Shown: positions 36,031 to 48,017 of the stretch, one piece after another
Layout: each line of letters opens with the position of its first letter
Position numbering within the stretch: the stretch's first letter is position 1
Source of the DNA: Adiantum capillus-veneris
Taxonomy: Eukaryota > Streptophyta > Polypodiopsida > Polypodiales > Pteridaceae
Assembly: GCA_014529385.2 (NCBI GenBank)
Contig: CM043950.1
Span: 70,244,935 to 70,308,934, forward strand
Direction of reading: 5' to 3'
DNA length: 64,000 nt
The notes under the pieces: generated by a model
The model's input: only the letters and a program-made list of their open reading frames with translations
The model's database searches: none
What the model was told of the DNA's origin: nothing
Made by a program: the position numbers and the translations under genes

Positions 36031-38493
36031 CAAACAATTTTTTCTATGCTGGGGGAAAATGTCTCAAAATGTACTATGGGCACCCTCCGTTCCGTCGAGG
36101 GGGGAGTATATGTCTCATGAATTTAATGCATTCTGCTAGTCGTGGGATAAAACACCAATGTACAGTGCCTTATACACCTCAACAAAATGGTGTTGCTGAA
36201 GGAAAAAAAACATCACTAACGGAAATGGCACGATGTATGGTTCAAAAGTCAAGCTTTTGCCGCATTCTTTTTGCTTGAGGCCATCATGTGTGCCCTATTA
36301 CTTAACAGGTGTCCTACAAAGCTTGTCAGTCTATTACTCATATGAAGAAGCTTGCATGAATAGAAAGCCTTCTATTGAGCACATGCGTGTTTTGGCTGTT
36401 TGCATATGCTTTGTGCCACAAGTGCAGCGCAGAAAATTGATGATAAGGCTGTCAAATGTATTTTTGTTGGTATAGTGCTGAAAGCAAAGGTTACAGGTTG
36501 TATCATCTGCAAACAAACGTATTCTGGTTTCACGGATTTAGTGTTTGGGAAGATTCTGTTCACCCTTGTTTGTCATGTACTAGAGACAGTAATGTAAGCT
36601 CACAGGACATTTATGACACTTTGTTGCCTCTTTTCAGTGGTGGAAATACGATGTAATTCCATGAGGCAAATGTACAGCCTATGGGTTTCTGAAATGTTTT
36701 AAAAGAATTTTAGCCATACTGATGCAGATGTCATGATGTACTTGATGAGAAAGAAATGGTTAAAATGACAGGCTAGAGATGCCAAAATGGCTGTGCACAC
36801 ATTGCGTGACATAAATTGGATGCACCTTTATCTAGTCGTACTCGTCCAGGCTCTCCTCAATGCATCTTATGCATCAGATTGTTATGCTTTGGGTGGCTGT
36901 GTCTAGTACATGATGTTGATGAGCCTCTGTCTTTTGATGAAGCACAGAATTCAGGAAATTGGATTGCTCCATGAAATCAGAATATGATGCACTTATAGAG
37001 AATGACACATGACTTTATGTGATTTGCCTCCTGGCAAAAGGCCATTGGTACGAAGTAGTTTTACAAGTTGAAACGCAAGCCGGATGGTGAGATCATCGCC
37101 ATAATGCTCGACTTTTCAAAGGGTTACTCAACAAAAAGGCATAGATTATGAAGAGACTTTTGCTCCCACTTGGTCCGTATGACTACTGTACGTTTTCTAT
37201 GTGCATTGGCAGCTCATTTTGGTTGGGATGTACATCAATCAGACATTGTTACTGCTTTCTTGAATGGTGACATATTTGAGGAAGTTATGTAACGCAGCCT
37301 CGCGGTTTTTTGTCATAAAAGGACAAGGCCAAAGTGTGCAAATGTAAGAAGGCTTTGTATGGGTTAAGCAATCTCCTCGTGCTTGGTATGAGAAAGCTGA
37401 CACTCATTGGTTAAACGAGGCTTTCGTAACAGTCCAAAGAAAGCACATTGTATGTAAAGCGGAGAGATGATGTATTCTCATTGTGGTTCTTTATGTTGAT
37501 GATTTGCTGATCACTGGACCAAATGAGAGACAATTGCTGAATTTAAGCTGATTTGAATGCTACTTTCAAGATGAAGGATTTGGGATGTTGCATCATTACT
37601 TGGGTATACAGTTTAAGCAGTGTGATGGTGGTATTCCTTTGTCAGAAAGTTACATAGAGACATTGCTATAAATTTGGACTTGAGGTTGCAAACCTATTGC
37701 CACTCCATGAAACAGGTTTGAAGTTGAGTCTGCATGATCTGCGATCTGCTGATGTCACTCTTTACCAAACTGCTGTGGCTTCCTCATTTATGTATGTAAA
37801 CGAGCCAGATTATTCAGTTTGCAGTCTCGCAGGTCACAGATTTATGCATGCCCACGTCTAAGCATTGCAGTTGTCAATTGATTTTCCGCTACCTTAGTGG
37901 CACTTTACATCTTGGCTTGTTTATAATCCCAAGGGGGGATCATTGCCGCCAGACTTACATGCTTTTTCGACTCAGATTGGGCTGTTGTTTTGACACGCGA
38001 GTGTCCACAAGTGTTTTTGTTTCATGCTTGGCATTCATGTATATCATGTTTAGCAAGAAGCAACCTACTGTGGCCACTTCGAGTTGTGAGGCTGAGTACA
38101 GGGCAGTCTTCACAGCTACATTGAGTGTGTATGGCTCAGACGCCTTATGGCTGACTTGGGTGTTGGATAGGACACTGCCAACACTATCTACACTGTCAGT
38201 CAGAGCGCATTGGCAGTTTGCGAAGGAACCCAGTTTTTCATGCTCGCACAAAGCACATTGAGGTGCATACCACTATTCAGGAAGAGCTCTCAGCAGGAGA
38301 GATCAGCTTGGCTTATTGCCAACACAGGACAACCTGCAGATCTTTTCACAAAGGCATTGTCTTGAAACCTTGAAGCTTTCCGCAAAGCTTGGGCTTACTC
38401 CCCTTTGTGGACTGATCCTGTCCTCAGGGCATGGCACTTCCCTTTACTCATGTGCCAGCTCCTCTTTCACAACGCATCAAATCCATGGGGATT
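36031..38493 (+). pseudogene. Copia C integrase end, RT and RNase H, degenerate
   Basis: This resumes the copia C polyprotein after the element B insertion. Recognisable pieces in changing frames are the integrase third-acid region (YTPQQNGVAE, about 36172), RT motifs (YEETFAPT-like at about 37148 and LYVDDLLITGPNE at about 37490) and the RNase H region (SSCEAEYRAVF, about 38080). Many small deletions and stops make it a clear pseudogene, more decayed than its left half. The PPT ATGGGGATT abuts the 3' LTR (38485-38493). Confidence 0.88.
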
Positions 38494-38719
38494 TGTTACC
38501 ATATACATGTGTAGTGATGTGTGTGAACACACTAGGGACCGCCGGCAATTTTTTTCCCCTCTTTAGGAGTTTTTCCCCCGTGCATTGTATATACGCCCAT
38601 CACTCTAGGGCTAACTATCTTTCCATTGCACACTAAGTAACACACTCTCTATTGTGTGCCTTTAGCTTCCTTCGTCTTCTCCAAGCTGTGTGTGTTTCTC
38701 TGCAACCCTAATTCCAACA
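38494..38719 (+). repeat. 3' LTR of copia C (226 bp)
   Basis: It runs from TGTTACCATATACATG to AATTCCAACA and is followed by the TSD taaac. It differs from the 5' LTR by several substitutions and small indels. Confidence 0.95.
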
Positions 38720-39590
38720 TAAACTCACAAGAAAAATACGGTATAATTTCGGCAGTATTTGGCTATCTAACCATAATAACCATACATGCCATAAACATGC
38801 TCAAAACCATGAGCAAATCATGCGCAAGATCCACACTCAAGCATACATGAGCTGCCCCAAAGTTTCAACTCTCTAAGCTTGGAAAACAATCTTGTAATCC
38901 AAAACACAAAATGCATCAACCGCACTCTACAAGCGAGGCATATACTAGCATAAACTTGGATACAAACCAACCAAAATATGACACAAATTGATGCTCAAAA
39001 CAGCTGAAAATTAGCTCACAATCATGCAAGAATGCTTGTAAAACTCTTTGCAAATCTGTGCACCACACTTTTCGAAATTTTCTTAATCGCATAAGTCAAT
39101 GCACATAACCCGTGATGAAGCCACTCTCGAATCCTGAGAGTCCACAAGAATGCATACATCCACAAAGTGTTCTCAAGGTATGCGCATAAATGTTGAAAAT
39201 ATCAACCCACACTTCTTCATTGAGAGAAAAACATCAATGCGCAAAACAAGAGAATGACAAAAGCTCAATTTGAGCTCTCCGAATGTAGCAAATCACCACA
39301 TTAGGCATACATAATCTTCAACTTTTCGAATACCCTGCAGCCTGTTAGCCTATATCTTCCAAACCGTTCAAAATTTGCCGAAACTTCCTTCTGCAAAGTT
39401 GTAGACCACGCAAAAATGGTTGGAAAATTCAGAAATGGACCTAAAATGTATTGTTTTTACAGGTCAAAACAGATCTGTAAAAATTTGCACCTGTGTACCC
39501 TAGACGTGCAGGCAGTCTGAGTGACGTATCTCAAAATTGGTGAAGATTTTGAGAAAACTTTCTTCTACAAAGTTAAAGAGGACTTTGTAG
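38720..39590. other. Unassigned flank of copia C, right side
   Basis: It is AT-rich without a sustained reading frame. It is the former neighbour of 14525-14955. I see no recognisable motif in it. Confidence 0.5.
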
Positions 39591-39591
39591 A

Positions 39592-39733
39592 ACTCATGAT
39601 GGACAAAAATCTTCATGAGTTTGAATGCAGTCCTCTTTAAGAATGCAGTCCTCTTTAACTGCATTCAAACTCATGAAGATTCTCTTTGTAGCTCCAACTG
39701 CATTCAAACTCATGATGGACAAAAATCTTCATG
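39592..39733. repeat. Small inverted and direct repeat cluster
   Basis: 39608-39631 and 39658-39681 are perfect 24-bp inverted repeats around a 26-bp spacer. The unit gaatgcagtcctctttaa occurs twice in tandem (39623-39658). A 26-bp direct repeat, actcatgatggacaaaaat and the following cttcatg, brackets the cluster (39592-39617 and 39708-39733). Confidence 0.95.
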
Positions 39734-39735
39734 CC

Positions 39736-40010
39736 ACTCAAATTCTCTTGAGGAGTACAAAGAACAACTCCAGGTAATCTTTCAAGTTGTGAGAGAGAAT
39801 AAGCTTTTCATTAATCAAAACCTACAAGAGATTCAATATTTAGCTCACATTATCTCTAAAGATGGCATCCGTATGGATCCAACAAAGTTAGAGGTAATAA
39901 AAGGATGGCTAAATCCAAGGAATCTATAGAAGCTACAAAGCTTTATAGGTATGTGTGCATACTATAGACGCTTCATAGAAAAATTATCGCTACTAGCAGG
40001 CCTTTGGAGG
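39736..40010 (+). pseudogene. Ty3/gypsy RT fragment
   Basis: The plus strand reads NSLEEYKEQLQVIFQVVREN and then ISKDGIRMDPTKLEVIKGW. After a stop it reads FIGMCAYYRRFIEKLS, the gypsy RT thumb and connection region. It is a short isolated fossil. Confidence 0.8.
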
Positions 40011-40275
40011 GTCTACAACTATTGCTTCTTTTGGTGGCGCTCCTTTGTAAGGCTTAAGTAAGCTCCCATGGAAAACATTGTGCATGAGCCAATGGTTGGG
40101 CAACTTTAATTAATAAGCCATCTCATTGATTGGTTAAGAATTTAAAAAGGACCATAGTATCTTTTTTCTAGTTTAGCATAAACCTCTTGGTGGCCCTTAG
40201 GATTCTTGCCCATAGTGTGCCTTAGATGAGCCTTGAGAAACTTTAGCCTAGACCTAGTCGTTTTCCTTAAAGATG
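40010..40275 (-). pseudogene. Ty3/gypsy integrase C-terminal fragment
   Basis: The minus strand reads LKAHLRHTMGKNPKGHQEVYAKLEKRYYGPF. After a frame change it reads LPNHWLMHNVFHGSLLKPYKGAPPKEAIVVDPPK, the typical C-terminal segment after the gypsy integrase core. It joins copia D directly at about 40276. Confidence 0.75.
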
Positions 40276-41113
40276 CATGGTGAGAGCTTGAACGAGTACG
40301 ACTAGACAAAGGTGCATCCAATTTACTGTCACACAATGTGTGCATCAGCCATTTTGGCATACCTCTAGCCTGCTCATTTTCATCCCTTTCCTCATCAAGT
40401 ACATCATGTACATCTGCATCAGTAATAGGCTGATTTGTAACATTTTTAGAAACCCCCATAGGCTGTACATTTGCCTCATTGGAACTTACATTCGTATTTC
40501 CACCACTGAAAAGAGGCAACAAAGTGTCATAAATATCATGTGAGCTTACATTAGTGTCTCTAGTACTTGACAACAAGGGCTAAACAAAATTTTCCACAAA
40601 CACTACATCTCGTGAAACCAAAAAATGCTTTGTTTTCGGATGATACAACCTGTGGCCTTTGATTTCAGCACTATAACCAACAAAAATACATTTGACAGCC
40701 TTATCATCCAATTTTCTGCGCTGTGTTTGTGGCACCAAATCATATGCCAAACAACCAAAAACACGCATGTGCTCAATAGAAGGCTTTCTATCATGCCATG
40801 CTTCATATGGAGTAATAGACTGCAACACTTTCGTAGAACACCTGTTTAGTACATAAGTGGCACGCATGATGGCCTCAAGCCAAAAAGAATGCAGCAAAGC
40901 TTGACTTTTGACCATACATCATGCCATTTCCGTAAGTGACCTGTTTTTCCTCTTAGCAACACCATTTTGTTGAGGTGTATAAGGCACTATACATTGGTGT
41001 TTTATCCCACGGCTAGCCAAAAATGCATTAAATTCATGAGACATATACTCCCCCCCTCGATTGGAACGGAGGGTGTCCATAATACATTTCAAGCCAGAAA
41101 TTGTTCGAAGCAC
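40276..41113 (-). pseudogene. Copia D integrase C-half and linker
   Basis: The frames at 40919-41113 and 40580-40915 carry YTPQQNGVAKRKNRSLTEMA and then AYVLNRCSTKVLQSITPYEAWHDRKPSIEHMRVFGCLAY, the end of the copia integrase. The frame at 40142-40576 carries the following acidic linker (ITDADVHDVLDEERDENEQARGMPKWL). It is broken by stops between the frames, and its last 40 or so codons are gypsy sequence. Confidence 0.85.
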
Positions 41114-42006
41114 ATAAAAACTTTGGACTTTTCTTTAAGTAGAAATACCCATGCATGCCTGGAGTAATCATCAATGAAAGTCACGAAGTACAGGTAATTG
41201 CCCAAGGACGGAGTTTGCATGGGCCCAGAAACATCACTATGCACAAGATGCAACCTGCATGTGGCCCTAACTGAACCATCGTTTGGAAACTTTGAATGTT
41301 GCATCTTACCCAAAATATAGCCTTCACAAACATGTTTAACAGGTGCTTCAAGAGGCGGCAAAGAAGAAACCATATCAGATTTCTGTAAACGCAGCAAACT
41401 GGCAAAATTCAGATGCCTAAAATGTGCATGCCACAGTTTTGCATCTAAAATAGCCCTTGAATCTGCAGCTACATTTGCAAAACTTTTTCCACACTTGTCA
41501 TACAAAGAGAGCTTATACAACCCACGACACAAAAGCCCAGATGCAACGATTTCATCACCAAAACTGAGATCATGAACTGTACATCTGTCATCCACAAATT
41601 TGACTACAAGTCCAAGTCTAGCAAGTGCAAATATAGACAAAAGATTCTTCTTGATCCCAGGTACATAAAGTGCATCAACAAGTGTGAAAGAACTGCCATT
41701 AGCAGCAGTAAGCACAATCTTTCCAGCTCCCTGAACCGGATAAGAGGCATTGTTCGCACAAGTGACTAAATTTCCATGACGGACAGACTCGAGAGAGGTG
41801 AACAATTCACGGTGTGAGATAATGTTCTTTGTAGCACCGCTATCGAAATGTGAATCTGCAGCAACTGACAAGTATACAATGGCTGCATTTGTAGTGAAAC
41901 CAACATTTGCAGTGGAACCACCCTCTTTCTTCTTGGCCTCTTTGGCCTTCAACTTAGGACACTTCTTGATCAAGTGATCATTAGCTTTACAATAATGGCA
42001 ACGCAT
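41089..42006 (-). pseudogene. Copia D zinc knuckle, protease, integrase core
   Basis: This 305-codon frame has a zinc knuckle CHYCKANDHLIKKC and a protease FDSGATKNIISHREL. The GAG-pre-integrase segment and the integrase start (VHSDVSGPMQTPSLG, FIDDYSRHAWVF) follow. A deletion of about 30 residues just before the protease is evident compared with element E. The frame ends early in the integrase core. Confidence 0.87.
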
Positions 42007-42833
42007 CTTGTTTTTGCCCTTATCACCAGAATTTCCAGACGAATTACTGCCAGCAGAAGCATTAGGAACAAAAGTTTTGCCACTCGTAGCAGAACCATAA
42101 GAAGTGGCTGCATTGTTGTTACCACCCTTTCTTTGAGAGGCAATAAAAGCCTGTTCAACTGCACGCTATCTGGTCCTGTTTTTTCTGGAAAGTGACTCTG
42201 GCAACAGCAATGTGCATAATGCATCAAACTTGACAACTTTTGGATTTCCTTGGGTCATAAGTCTCCAAGTACTAGCAAAATTCTGGTAAGAATCTGGTAA
42301 GGCATCAAGAACAGTCTGCACAAGGGAAATGTCTAAATGACTTCACCTGCAGAAATAAGTTGCTCATTGATATCCTTGACACCAGCAAGGAAATTTTCCA
42401 TATGATCTTCCTCATGCATAATCTTCAACTCCAACTCTTTAAGCAGCAAAGAAATTTTAGCCTCATTGCGACTTGCATAAAGACCAGCCAATATATCCCA
42501 ATCCTGTTTTGTAGATTTTGTTGAACGAATGTGAGGAACAATGGTGTGCTTCATAGATAATGCAATCAATGCATGAGCCTGTGCATCCTTTACATCCCAA
42601 CGAGATTGTTCTACCATAGGCAACACACCTCTAATAGCAACAAGGCCTGCAACATCCTCAACATCGCTTGCATCCTTAGAACCACAACGTACATCAATGC
42701 CCTGCACAATATTCCAGACGCCCTCTGACACAAGAACGTGTTGCATCATATAAGCCCACATAGGGTAATTGTCCCCATCCAACCTATCCTCAGTAGCAAA
42801 CATCTTGAAGACATATGTGTTGTTGTCAGCCAT
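41970..42833 (-). pseudogene. gag: Copia D gag
   Basis: The ATG at 42833 (MADNNTYVFKMFATEDRLDG) opens a frame through LDGDNYPMWAYMMQHVLV, KQDWDILAGLYASRNEAKISLLLKELE and DHMENFLAGVKDINEQLISAGEV. A frameshift near 42333 separates it from the C-terminal gag piece (41970-42330). It keeps the middle segment that element C has lost. Confidence 0.86.
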
Positions 42834-43165
42834 GGTAAATGCTGCATCTGATGTGAAAACTGCCCGAAAATAGGAGAAATGGAGCGGGAAACACACGTTC
42901 TATATAGCACAAACCGTAGAAGACTATAAGGCACATGTTATGCTAAAATTGGCACTGATAGAAATTCTGCACAAAGTGACGAAATTGCCTGTGCAGACCT
43001 GCCTGTAGTGGAAACAGAGGCTGAAATGAGCCCGAATCAAAAATCTGAGGAGACTATGCTCTACGAGCTCTCCCAAAGTATTTATCGACCTATGAATGCT
43101 CACCGGAGAAAGTGAGCAGGGGTGTGCTAGAGCAGCTGGCGACTAAGCTCGAGAGGACGTAACCT

Positions 43166-43177
43166 GCTCTGATACCA
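43166..43177 (-). other. Primer-binding site, initiator tRNA-Met (copia D)
   Basis: The minus strand reads TGGTATCAGAGC, two bases inside the LTR. Confidence 0.93.
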
Positions 43178-43179
43178 AT

Positions 43180-43407
43180 TGTTGGAATTAGGGTTGCAGA
43201 GAAACGCACACAGCTTGGAGAAGACGAAGGAAGCTCAAGGCACACAATAGAGAGTGTGTTACTTAGTGTGCAATGGAAAGATGGATAGCCCTAGAGTGAT
43301 GGGCGTATATGCAATGCCGAGGGGGGAAAAACCTCCTAAAGAGGGAAAAAATGCCCCGGTGGTCCTAGTGTGTTCACACACATCACTACCACATGTATAT
43401 GGTAACA
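43180..43407 (-). repeat. 5' LTR of copia D (228 bp)
   Basis: It is the reverse complement of the copia C LTR type, TGTTGGAATTAGG to TATGGTAACA on the plus strand. Confidence 0.95.
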
Positions 43408-44051
43408 TGCGTTACATAAACTTCCTCAAATATGTCATCATTCAAGAAAGCAGTAACAATGTCTGATTGACGTATATCCCAACAAAAATGAGCTTCCAAT
43501 GCACATAGAAAACGCACAGTAGTCATACGACAAGTGGGAGTAAAAGTCTCTTCATAATCTATGCCTTTTTGTTGTGCATAACCCTTTGTAACAAGTCGAG
43601 GCTTATGGCGATCGATCTCACCATCCGGCTTGCGTTTCAGCTTGTAAACCCACTTCGTACCAATGGCCTTTTTGCCAAGAGGCAAATCACATAAAGTCCA
43701 TGCGTCATTTTCTATAAGTGCATCATATTTTGATTGCATGGCAGCTATCCAATTTTTTGAATTTTGTGCTTCATCAAAAGACAGAGGTTCCTTAACATCA
43801 TGTAAGCTAGACACAGCCAAAGCATAACAATCCGATGCATAAGATGCATGGCGAGAGCCTGAACGAGTAGGACTAGACAAAGGTACATCCAATTTACTGT
43901 CACGCAATGTATGCACCAGCCATTTTGGCATACCTCTAGCTTGCTCATTTTCATCCCTTTCCTCATCAAGTACATCATGTACATTTGCATCAGTAAATAG
44001 GCTGATCTGTATCATTTTCAGAAACCCCCATAGGCTGTACATTTGCCTCAT
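43408..44051 (-). pseudogene. Copia E linker and RT start
   Basis: The frame reads the acidic linker, then EAQNSKNWIAAMQSKYDALIENDAWTL, GTKWVYKLKRKPDGEIDRHKPRLV, GIDYEETFTPTCRMTTVRFL and DIVTAFLNDDIFEEVYV. It stops where element D's LTR begins. This is the first third of copia RT; the YVDD box is lost. Confidence 0.9.
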
Positions 44052-44057
44052 TGGAAT

Positions 44058-45288
44058 TTAAATTCGAACTTCCACCACTGGAAGAGGCAACAAAGTGTCA
44101 TAAATGTCATGTGAGCTTACATTAGTGTCTCTAGTACATGACAACAAGGGCTTCACAGAATCTTCCACAAACACTACATCACGTGAAACCAAAATACGCT
44201 TTGTTTGCGGATGATACAACCTATAACCTTTGCTTTCAACACTATAACCAACAAAAATACATTTGACAGCCTTATCATCCAATTTTTTGCATTGCACTTG
44301 TGGCACTAAACCATAAGCCAAACAGCCAAAAACACGCATGTGCTCAATAGATGGCTTTCTATCATGCCATGCTTCATATGGAGTCATAGATTTCAACACT
44401 TTCATAGGACACCTGTTAAGTACATAAGCGGCACACATGACAGCCTCGAGCCAAAACAAATGTGGTAAAGCTTGACTCTTGACCATACATCGTGCCATTT
44501 TTGTAAGTGACCTGTTTTTCCTCTCAGCTACACCATTTTGCTGAGGTGTATAAGGCACTGTACATTGGAGTTTTATTCCATGGCTAGCCAAAAATGCATT
44601 AAATTCATGAGACATATACTCCCCCCCTCGATCGGAACGGAGGGTGTCCATAGTACATTTCAAGTTCAGCCATAGCCAGAAATTGTTTGAAGCACATAAA
44701 AACTTTGGATTTCGCTTTAAGCGGAAATACCCATGTATGTCTGGAGTAATCATCAATGAAAGTCATGAAGTACAGGTAATTGGAAGTTTGCATGGGCCCA
44801 CAAACATCACTATGCACAAGTTGCAACCTGCATGTGGCCCTAACTGAACCATCCTTTGGAAACTTTGAACGTTGCATCTTACCCAAAATACAGCCTTCAC
44901 TAATATGTTTAGCAGGTGCTTCAAGAGGCGGCAAAGAAGTAACCATATCAGATTTTTGCAAATGCAGCAAACTGGCAAAATTCAGATGTCCAAAACGTGC
45001 ATGCCATAGTTTTGCATTTGAAACAGCCCTTGAATTTGCAACTGCATTTGCAAAATTTTGTCCACACTTGCCATACAAAGTGAGCTTATACAACCCACGA
45101 CACAAAAGCCCAGATGCAACAATTTCATCACCAAAATTGAAATCATGAAGTGTACATCTGTCATCCACAAATTTGACTACAAGTCCAAGTCTAGCAAGTG
45201 CAGATACAGACAAAAGATTCTTCTTGATCCCAGGTACATAAAGCGCATCAAGAAGTGTGAAAGAACTACCATTTGCAGCAGTAAGCAC
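44058..45288 (-). pseudogene. Copia E integrase
   Basis: Two overlapping frames (44605-45288 and 44058-44756) are joined by a frameshift near 44650-44750. They give the pre-integrase segment (HARFGHLNFASLLHLQ, EGCILGKMQ), the core start (VHSDVCGPMQ, FIDDYSRHTWVF), the third-acid region (YTPQQNGVAERKNRSLTKMA) and the RVFGCLAYGLVPQ tail. About five residues (PSLGN region) are missing near 44788. Confidence 0.88.
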
Positions 45289-45850
45289 AATCTTTCCAAC
45301 TCCCTGAACCGGATAAGAGGCATTGTTGGCACAAGTGGCTGAATTCCCATGAGGACAGACTCGAGAGAGGTGAACAATTCACGATGTGAGGTAATATGCT
45401 TTGTAGCACCACTATCGAAATACCACACATGTGAATCTACAGCAACTGACAAGCATGCATCATGAATAGCAGGATTGTAAGTGCACTCCGCACTAAAAGC
45501 CCATTCTGTATCAACATCAGCATCACAGTCTCCTTTCACAGAAGACTCAACAATGGCTGCATTGGTAGTGGAACTAGCATTTGCAGTGGAACCACCCTCT
45601 TTCTTCTTAGCCTCTTTGGCCTTCAACTTAGGACATCGCTTGATCAAGTGATCATTAGCTTTACAATAATGGCAACGCATCTTCTTTTTACCCTTATCAC
45701 AAGAATTTCAGACGAATTGTTGCCAACAGAAGCATTAGGAACAGAAGTTTTGCCACTCGCAGCAGAACCATAAGAAGTGGCTGCATTGCTGTTACCACCC
45801 TTTCTTTGAGAAGAAATAAAAGCCTGTTCAACTATATGCTGTCTAGTCCT
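45177..45850 (-). pseudogene. Copia E gag C-terminus and protease
   Basis: The frames hold QRKGGNSNAATSYGSAASGK, the zinc knuckle CHYCKANDHLIKRC and the intact retropepsin start WYFDSGATKHITSHREL. The upstream boundary is the TSD gtttt of element F. Frame changes occur near 45350 and 45710. Confidence 0.88.
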
Positions 45851-45855
45851 GTTTT

Positions 45856-46103
45856 TGTGGCGTATGTCGCACATGTCAATGCAAGGAACTTGCCGATACA
45901 CTGTGTGCGAGCCACAAATGGATCCAAGCACACAACAAGCCTAAAATAGTAAGCTCAAAGATGGTGTTGGTGTGTCACTAACTGCTCTACGCTTCCTATC
46001 GTGGAGGATTCCTCACCGTGAAGAAGAGGGAGATGTCACTATGCCGCGCTCAACCGCCTCACCGTCATCGTGCCGCCGCAATGCTCTCTCTCTCTCTCTC
46101 ACT

Positions 46104-46139
<36 letters not shown>

Positions 46140-46445
46140 CATACACACACACACAAGGAGACGAAGAAGAAGAAGATGGAGATGGAGCAAGAGCACTCTT
46201 CAATTGCACAAATGAGAGAATGAGTGAATTTTAGGTTTAGTTTACTTTTATATGAGCTCGCCCCATTCACACTTGGGCGCCCATGCTTAGCCAACTAATC
46301 CCTTGAATGTTCCAGTTAGAGTGCACCTCTCATCGGCGATCACTCTTACCCTTTTCCTATTGGACCGACAAGCCCGGTACCTGACTCTACCAAATAAATA
46401 ATACAATGTCTGTCGTAGGTGATAGGAATGTGCTAAGGGTTAACA
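45856..46445 (-). repeat. 3' LTR of element F (590 bp)
   Basis: It runs from TGTGGCGTATGTCGC to GGGTTAACA on the plus strand, with a TC/AC microsatellite at 46084-46156. A TATA-like box (minus strand ATATAAAAG) lies at 46245-46253. The PPT AAGAAGGGGGGCA (minus strand) follows at 46446-46458. Confidence 0.93.
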
Positions 46446-46458
46446 TGCCCCCCTTCTT

Positions 46459-47700
46459 GATGTAGATTCCGTCCTCGGAAGCTATTAAGTTGAAGCTCGT
46501 TCGTCGAGGTGGAAGAGATTTTGAGATGCATGTCCTTAGCCTCCTTCAGTTACTGCAAAATCAAACAACATTGGCACATTAATTGCATTCTCATAAGCAA
46601 TTAAAAAGCATATGTAGTTGTAGGCAGACAATTTGATTGGTAACAGAATTTTAAACCATTTTTTCAGCAATAAACATTAAATTTCAATATAATCAAACGC
46701 ATAAACAATTGTAAAGATAAAAAATTAAACAAGTCCGGGGTCGCTAATTTAACGATCGAAAAGCACTAAAGATCGAGTATTAATACCATGGGTAAGCTTC
46801 TTAATTTTCTCTCGTCAATTAAGTTGTTTAATCGCAAAAGCCAAGTATTTCATGTTCGAGGGTTGACTAGAGGCTATACCTAGAATACCTTGTAGTTAAG
46901 CTACGATAAAAGGAATTTCTCATGAAATCATCGCCTAACTGATTACTTTTTCTTTGACCCCCCAAAGTCTTTTCACATTGTTTCAATTTTGATGTGTGTG
47001 CTTATTTTGTATGCCTTGGGTTTTTGCTTTTCAAGGAAAAGCACCCACACTGGGAACCTCTAGGGCTCTAGTACCATAGGCGATACATGTGAGTGAAGTA
47101 CCAAATCAAGCTGAGATTTCTCTTTCAGCTTAAGATTTTACATTGTGGCACTTGATTTTTTGGTTTGTTCATTTTTAGCATTTTAATTTTGTAACTTTGG
47201 GGGGTCATATAACACTGTTACCCTCCCCAAGCTCATCACACTAGTAAACTCCCTTTATAATACTTAAGCTAAAGGTCAATAGGGACTAAGCCCACTAGAA
47301 AGCCCTAGTACATTTCACACAATGCTGCCTAAATCAGATTAAGAACTTTAGTCACCATTGATTATTAGAAAGGCATTCCCCATGGTATTAAGAGAAGATC
47401 TCTAACACCTAACTTGGTCAAACTAGCTTAGTCAGACTGCTTGATTTTTAAACCTAGACAAGTGATTATGACAAAAAATTACATTGAATCTAATGTTTGA
47501 TACTAAGAAAATGCACTGAATATTATGCTACCAATCACATTAAAGTAGATAAACATGGACGCAAAAAGATAAGGGGCAATGCTAATGGACAAGAAACACC
47601 TGTTTGTGTTGATGGTCGCGCTTGATTTGAAGTCACTACTATAGGTGGAGGCTGTGAGAAGCTTTTACCTCTATGGATGCATTACATGAGGAGCTAGAAG
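46459..47700 (-). other. Non-coding 3' region of element F
   Basis: This is 1.2 kb without a sustained frame on either strand, AT-rich. It ends at a 19-base C run (47711-47729). Confidence 0.7.
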
Positions 47701-47702
47701 CT

Positions 47703-48017
47703 TCATGGGACCCCCCCCCCCCCCCCCCCTCCTGAGCTAGGTGGAACAAATCGTTCTTTCTTCGGTACCCAAACTAGCTCTGGAGCGGGTCTGTAGCATT
47801 CTGTGATTTTTTTATTTCCACGATCATCAATTTGTTTTAGAGCTATAGGATTGGGCTCACATGGGTTAGCTGACAAGTAAGAACACAATCTACGTTTTGG
47901 CACCCAGATTTGATCATTTCCTTGATAGTAGCCTTGGGCTTCCAATAGTCGTTTAGGAATCCACCGCCATGTTTCCTTATATTTCTTGGAGCGAGTGGGA
48001 CGTTTCTTACAAGGCTT
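47703..48017 (-). pseudogene. Element F W-x-P-K tail after an in-frame UAG
   Basis: It continues the frame of the protease ORF after UAG at 48018-48020. It reads YKETWRWIPKRLLEAQG, DQIWVPKRRLCSYL and PELVWVPKKERFVPP, three spaced W-[IV]-P-K motifs. A fourth (YKWVPKSS) lies just before the stop. Element B's pol tail has the same motif type. The frame runs into the C run (poly-Gly). Confidence 0.78.

Larger units (their letters stand above)
14956..38719 (+). mobile_element. Ty1/copia element C, split by gypsy element B
   Basis: The two LTRs (14956-15182 and 38494-38719) and the target-site duplication taaac (14951-14955 and 38720-38724) define one insertion. Removing the 19,037-bp element B and one copy of its 5-bp TSD leaves 4,722 bp, the normal size for a copia element. 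The left part is still readable as gag, protease and integrase. The right part (36031-38490), with the rest of integrase, RT and RNase H, is heavily frameshifted. Gag lacks an internal segment that the relatives D and E retain. Confidence 0.96.
40276..43407 (-). mobile_element. Truncated Ty1/copia element D
   Basis: It has a 5' LTR, PBS, leader, gag, protease and integrase in order on the minus strand, the same family as elements C and E. It is cut off in the linker between integrase and RT, where it meets a gypsy fragment. The 3' LTR is absent. Its LTR abuts the broken RT of element E at 43408. Confidence 0.88.

Noticed and set aside
46018-46294. Open frames across the LTR microsatellites (for example 46013-46294 and 53185-53451) that look like signal-rich small proteins
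   Set aside because: They are translations of CT/AC repeats inside the element F LTRs and have no support as genes.
47711-47729. C run of 19 as a functional poly-Gly segment
   Set aside because: It lies at the end of a frame already broken upstream, and homopolymer runs are also prone to sequencing error.
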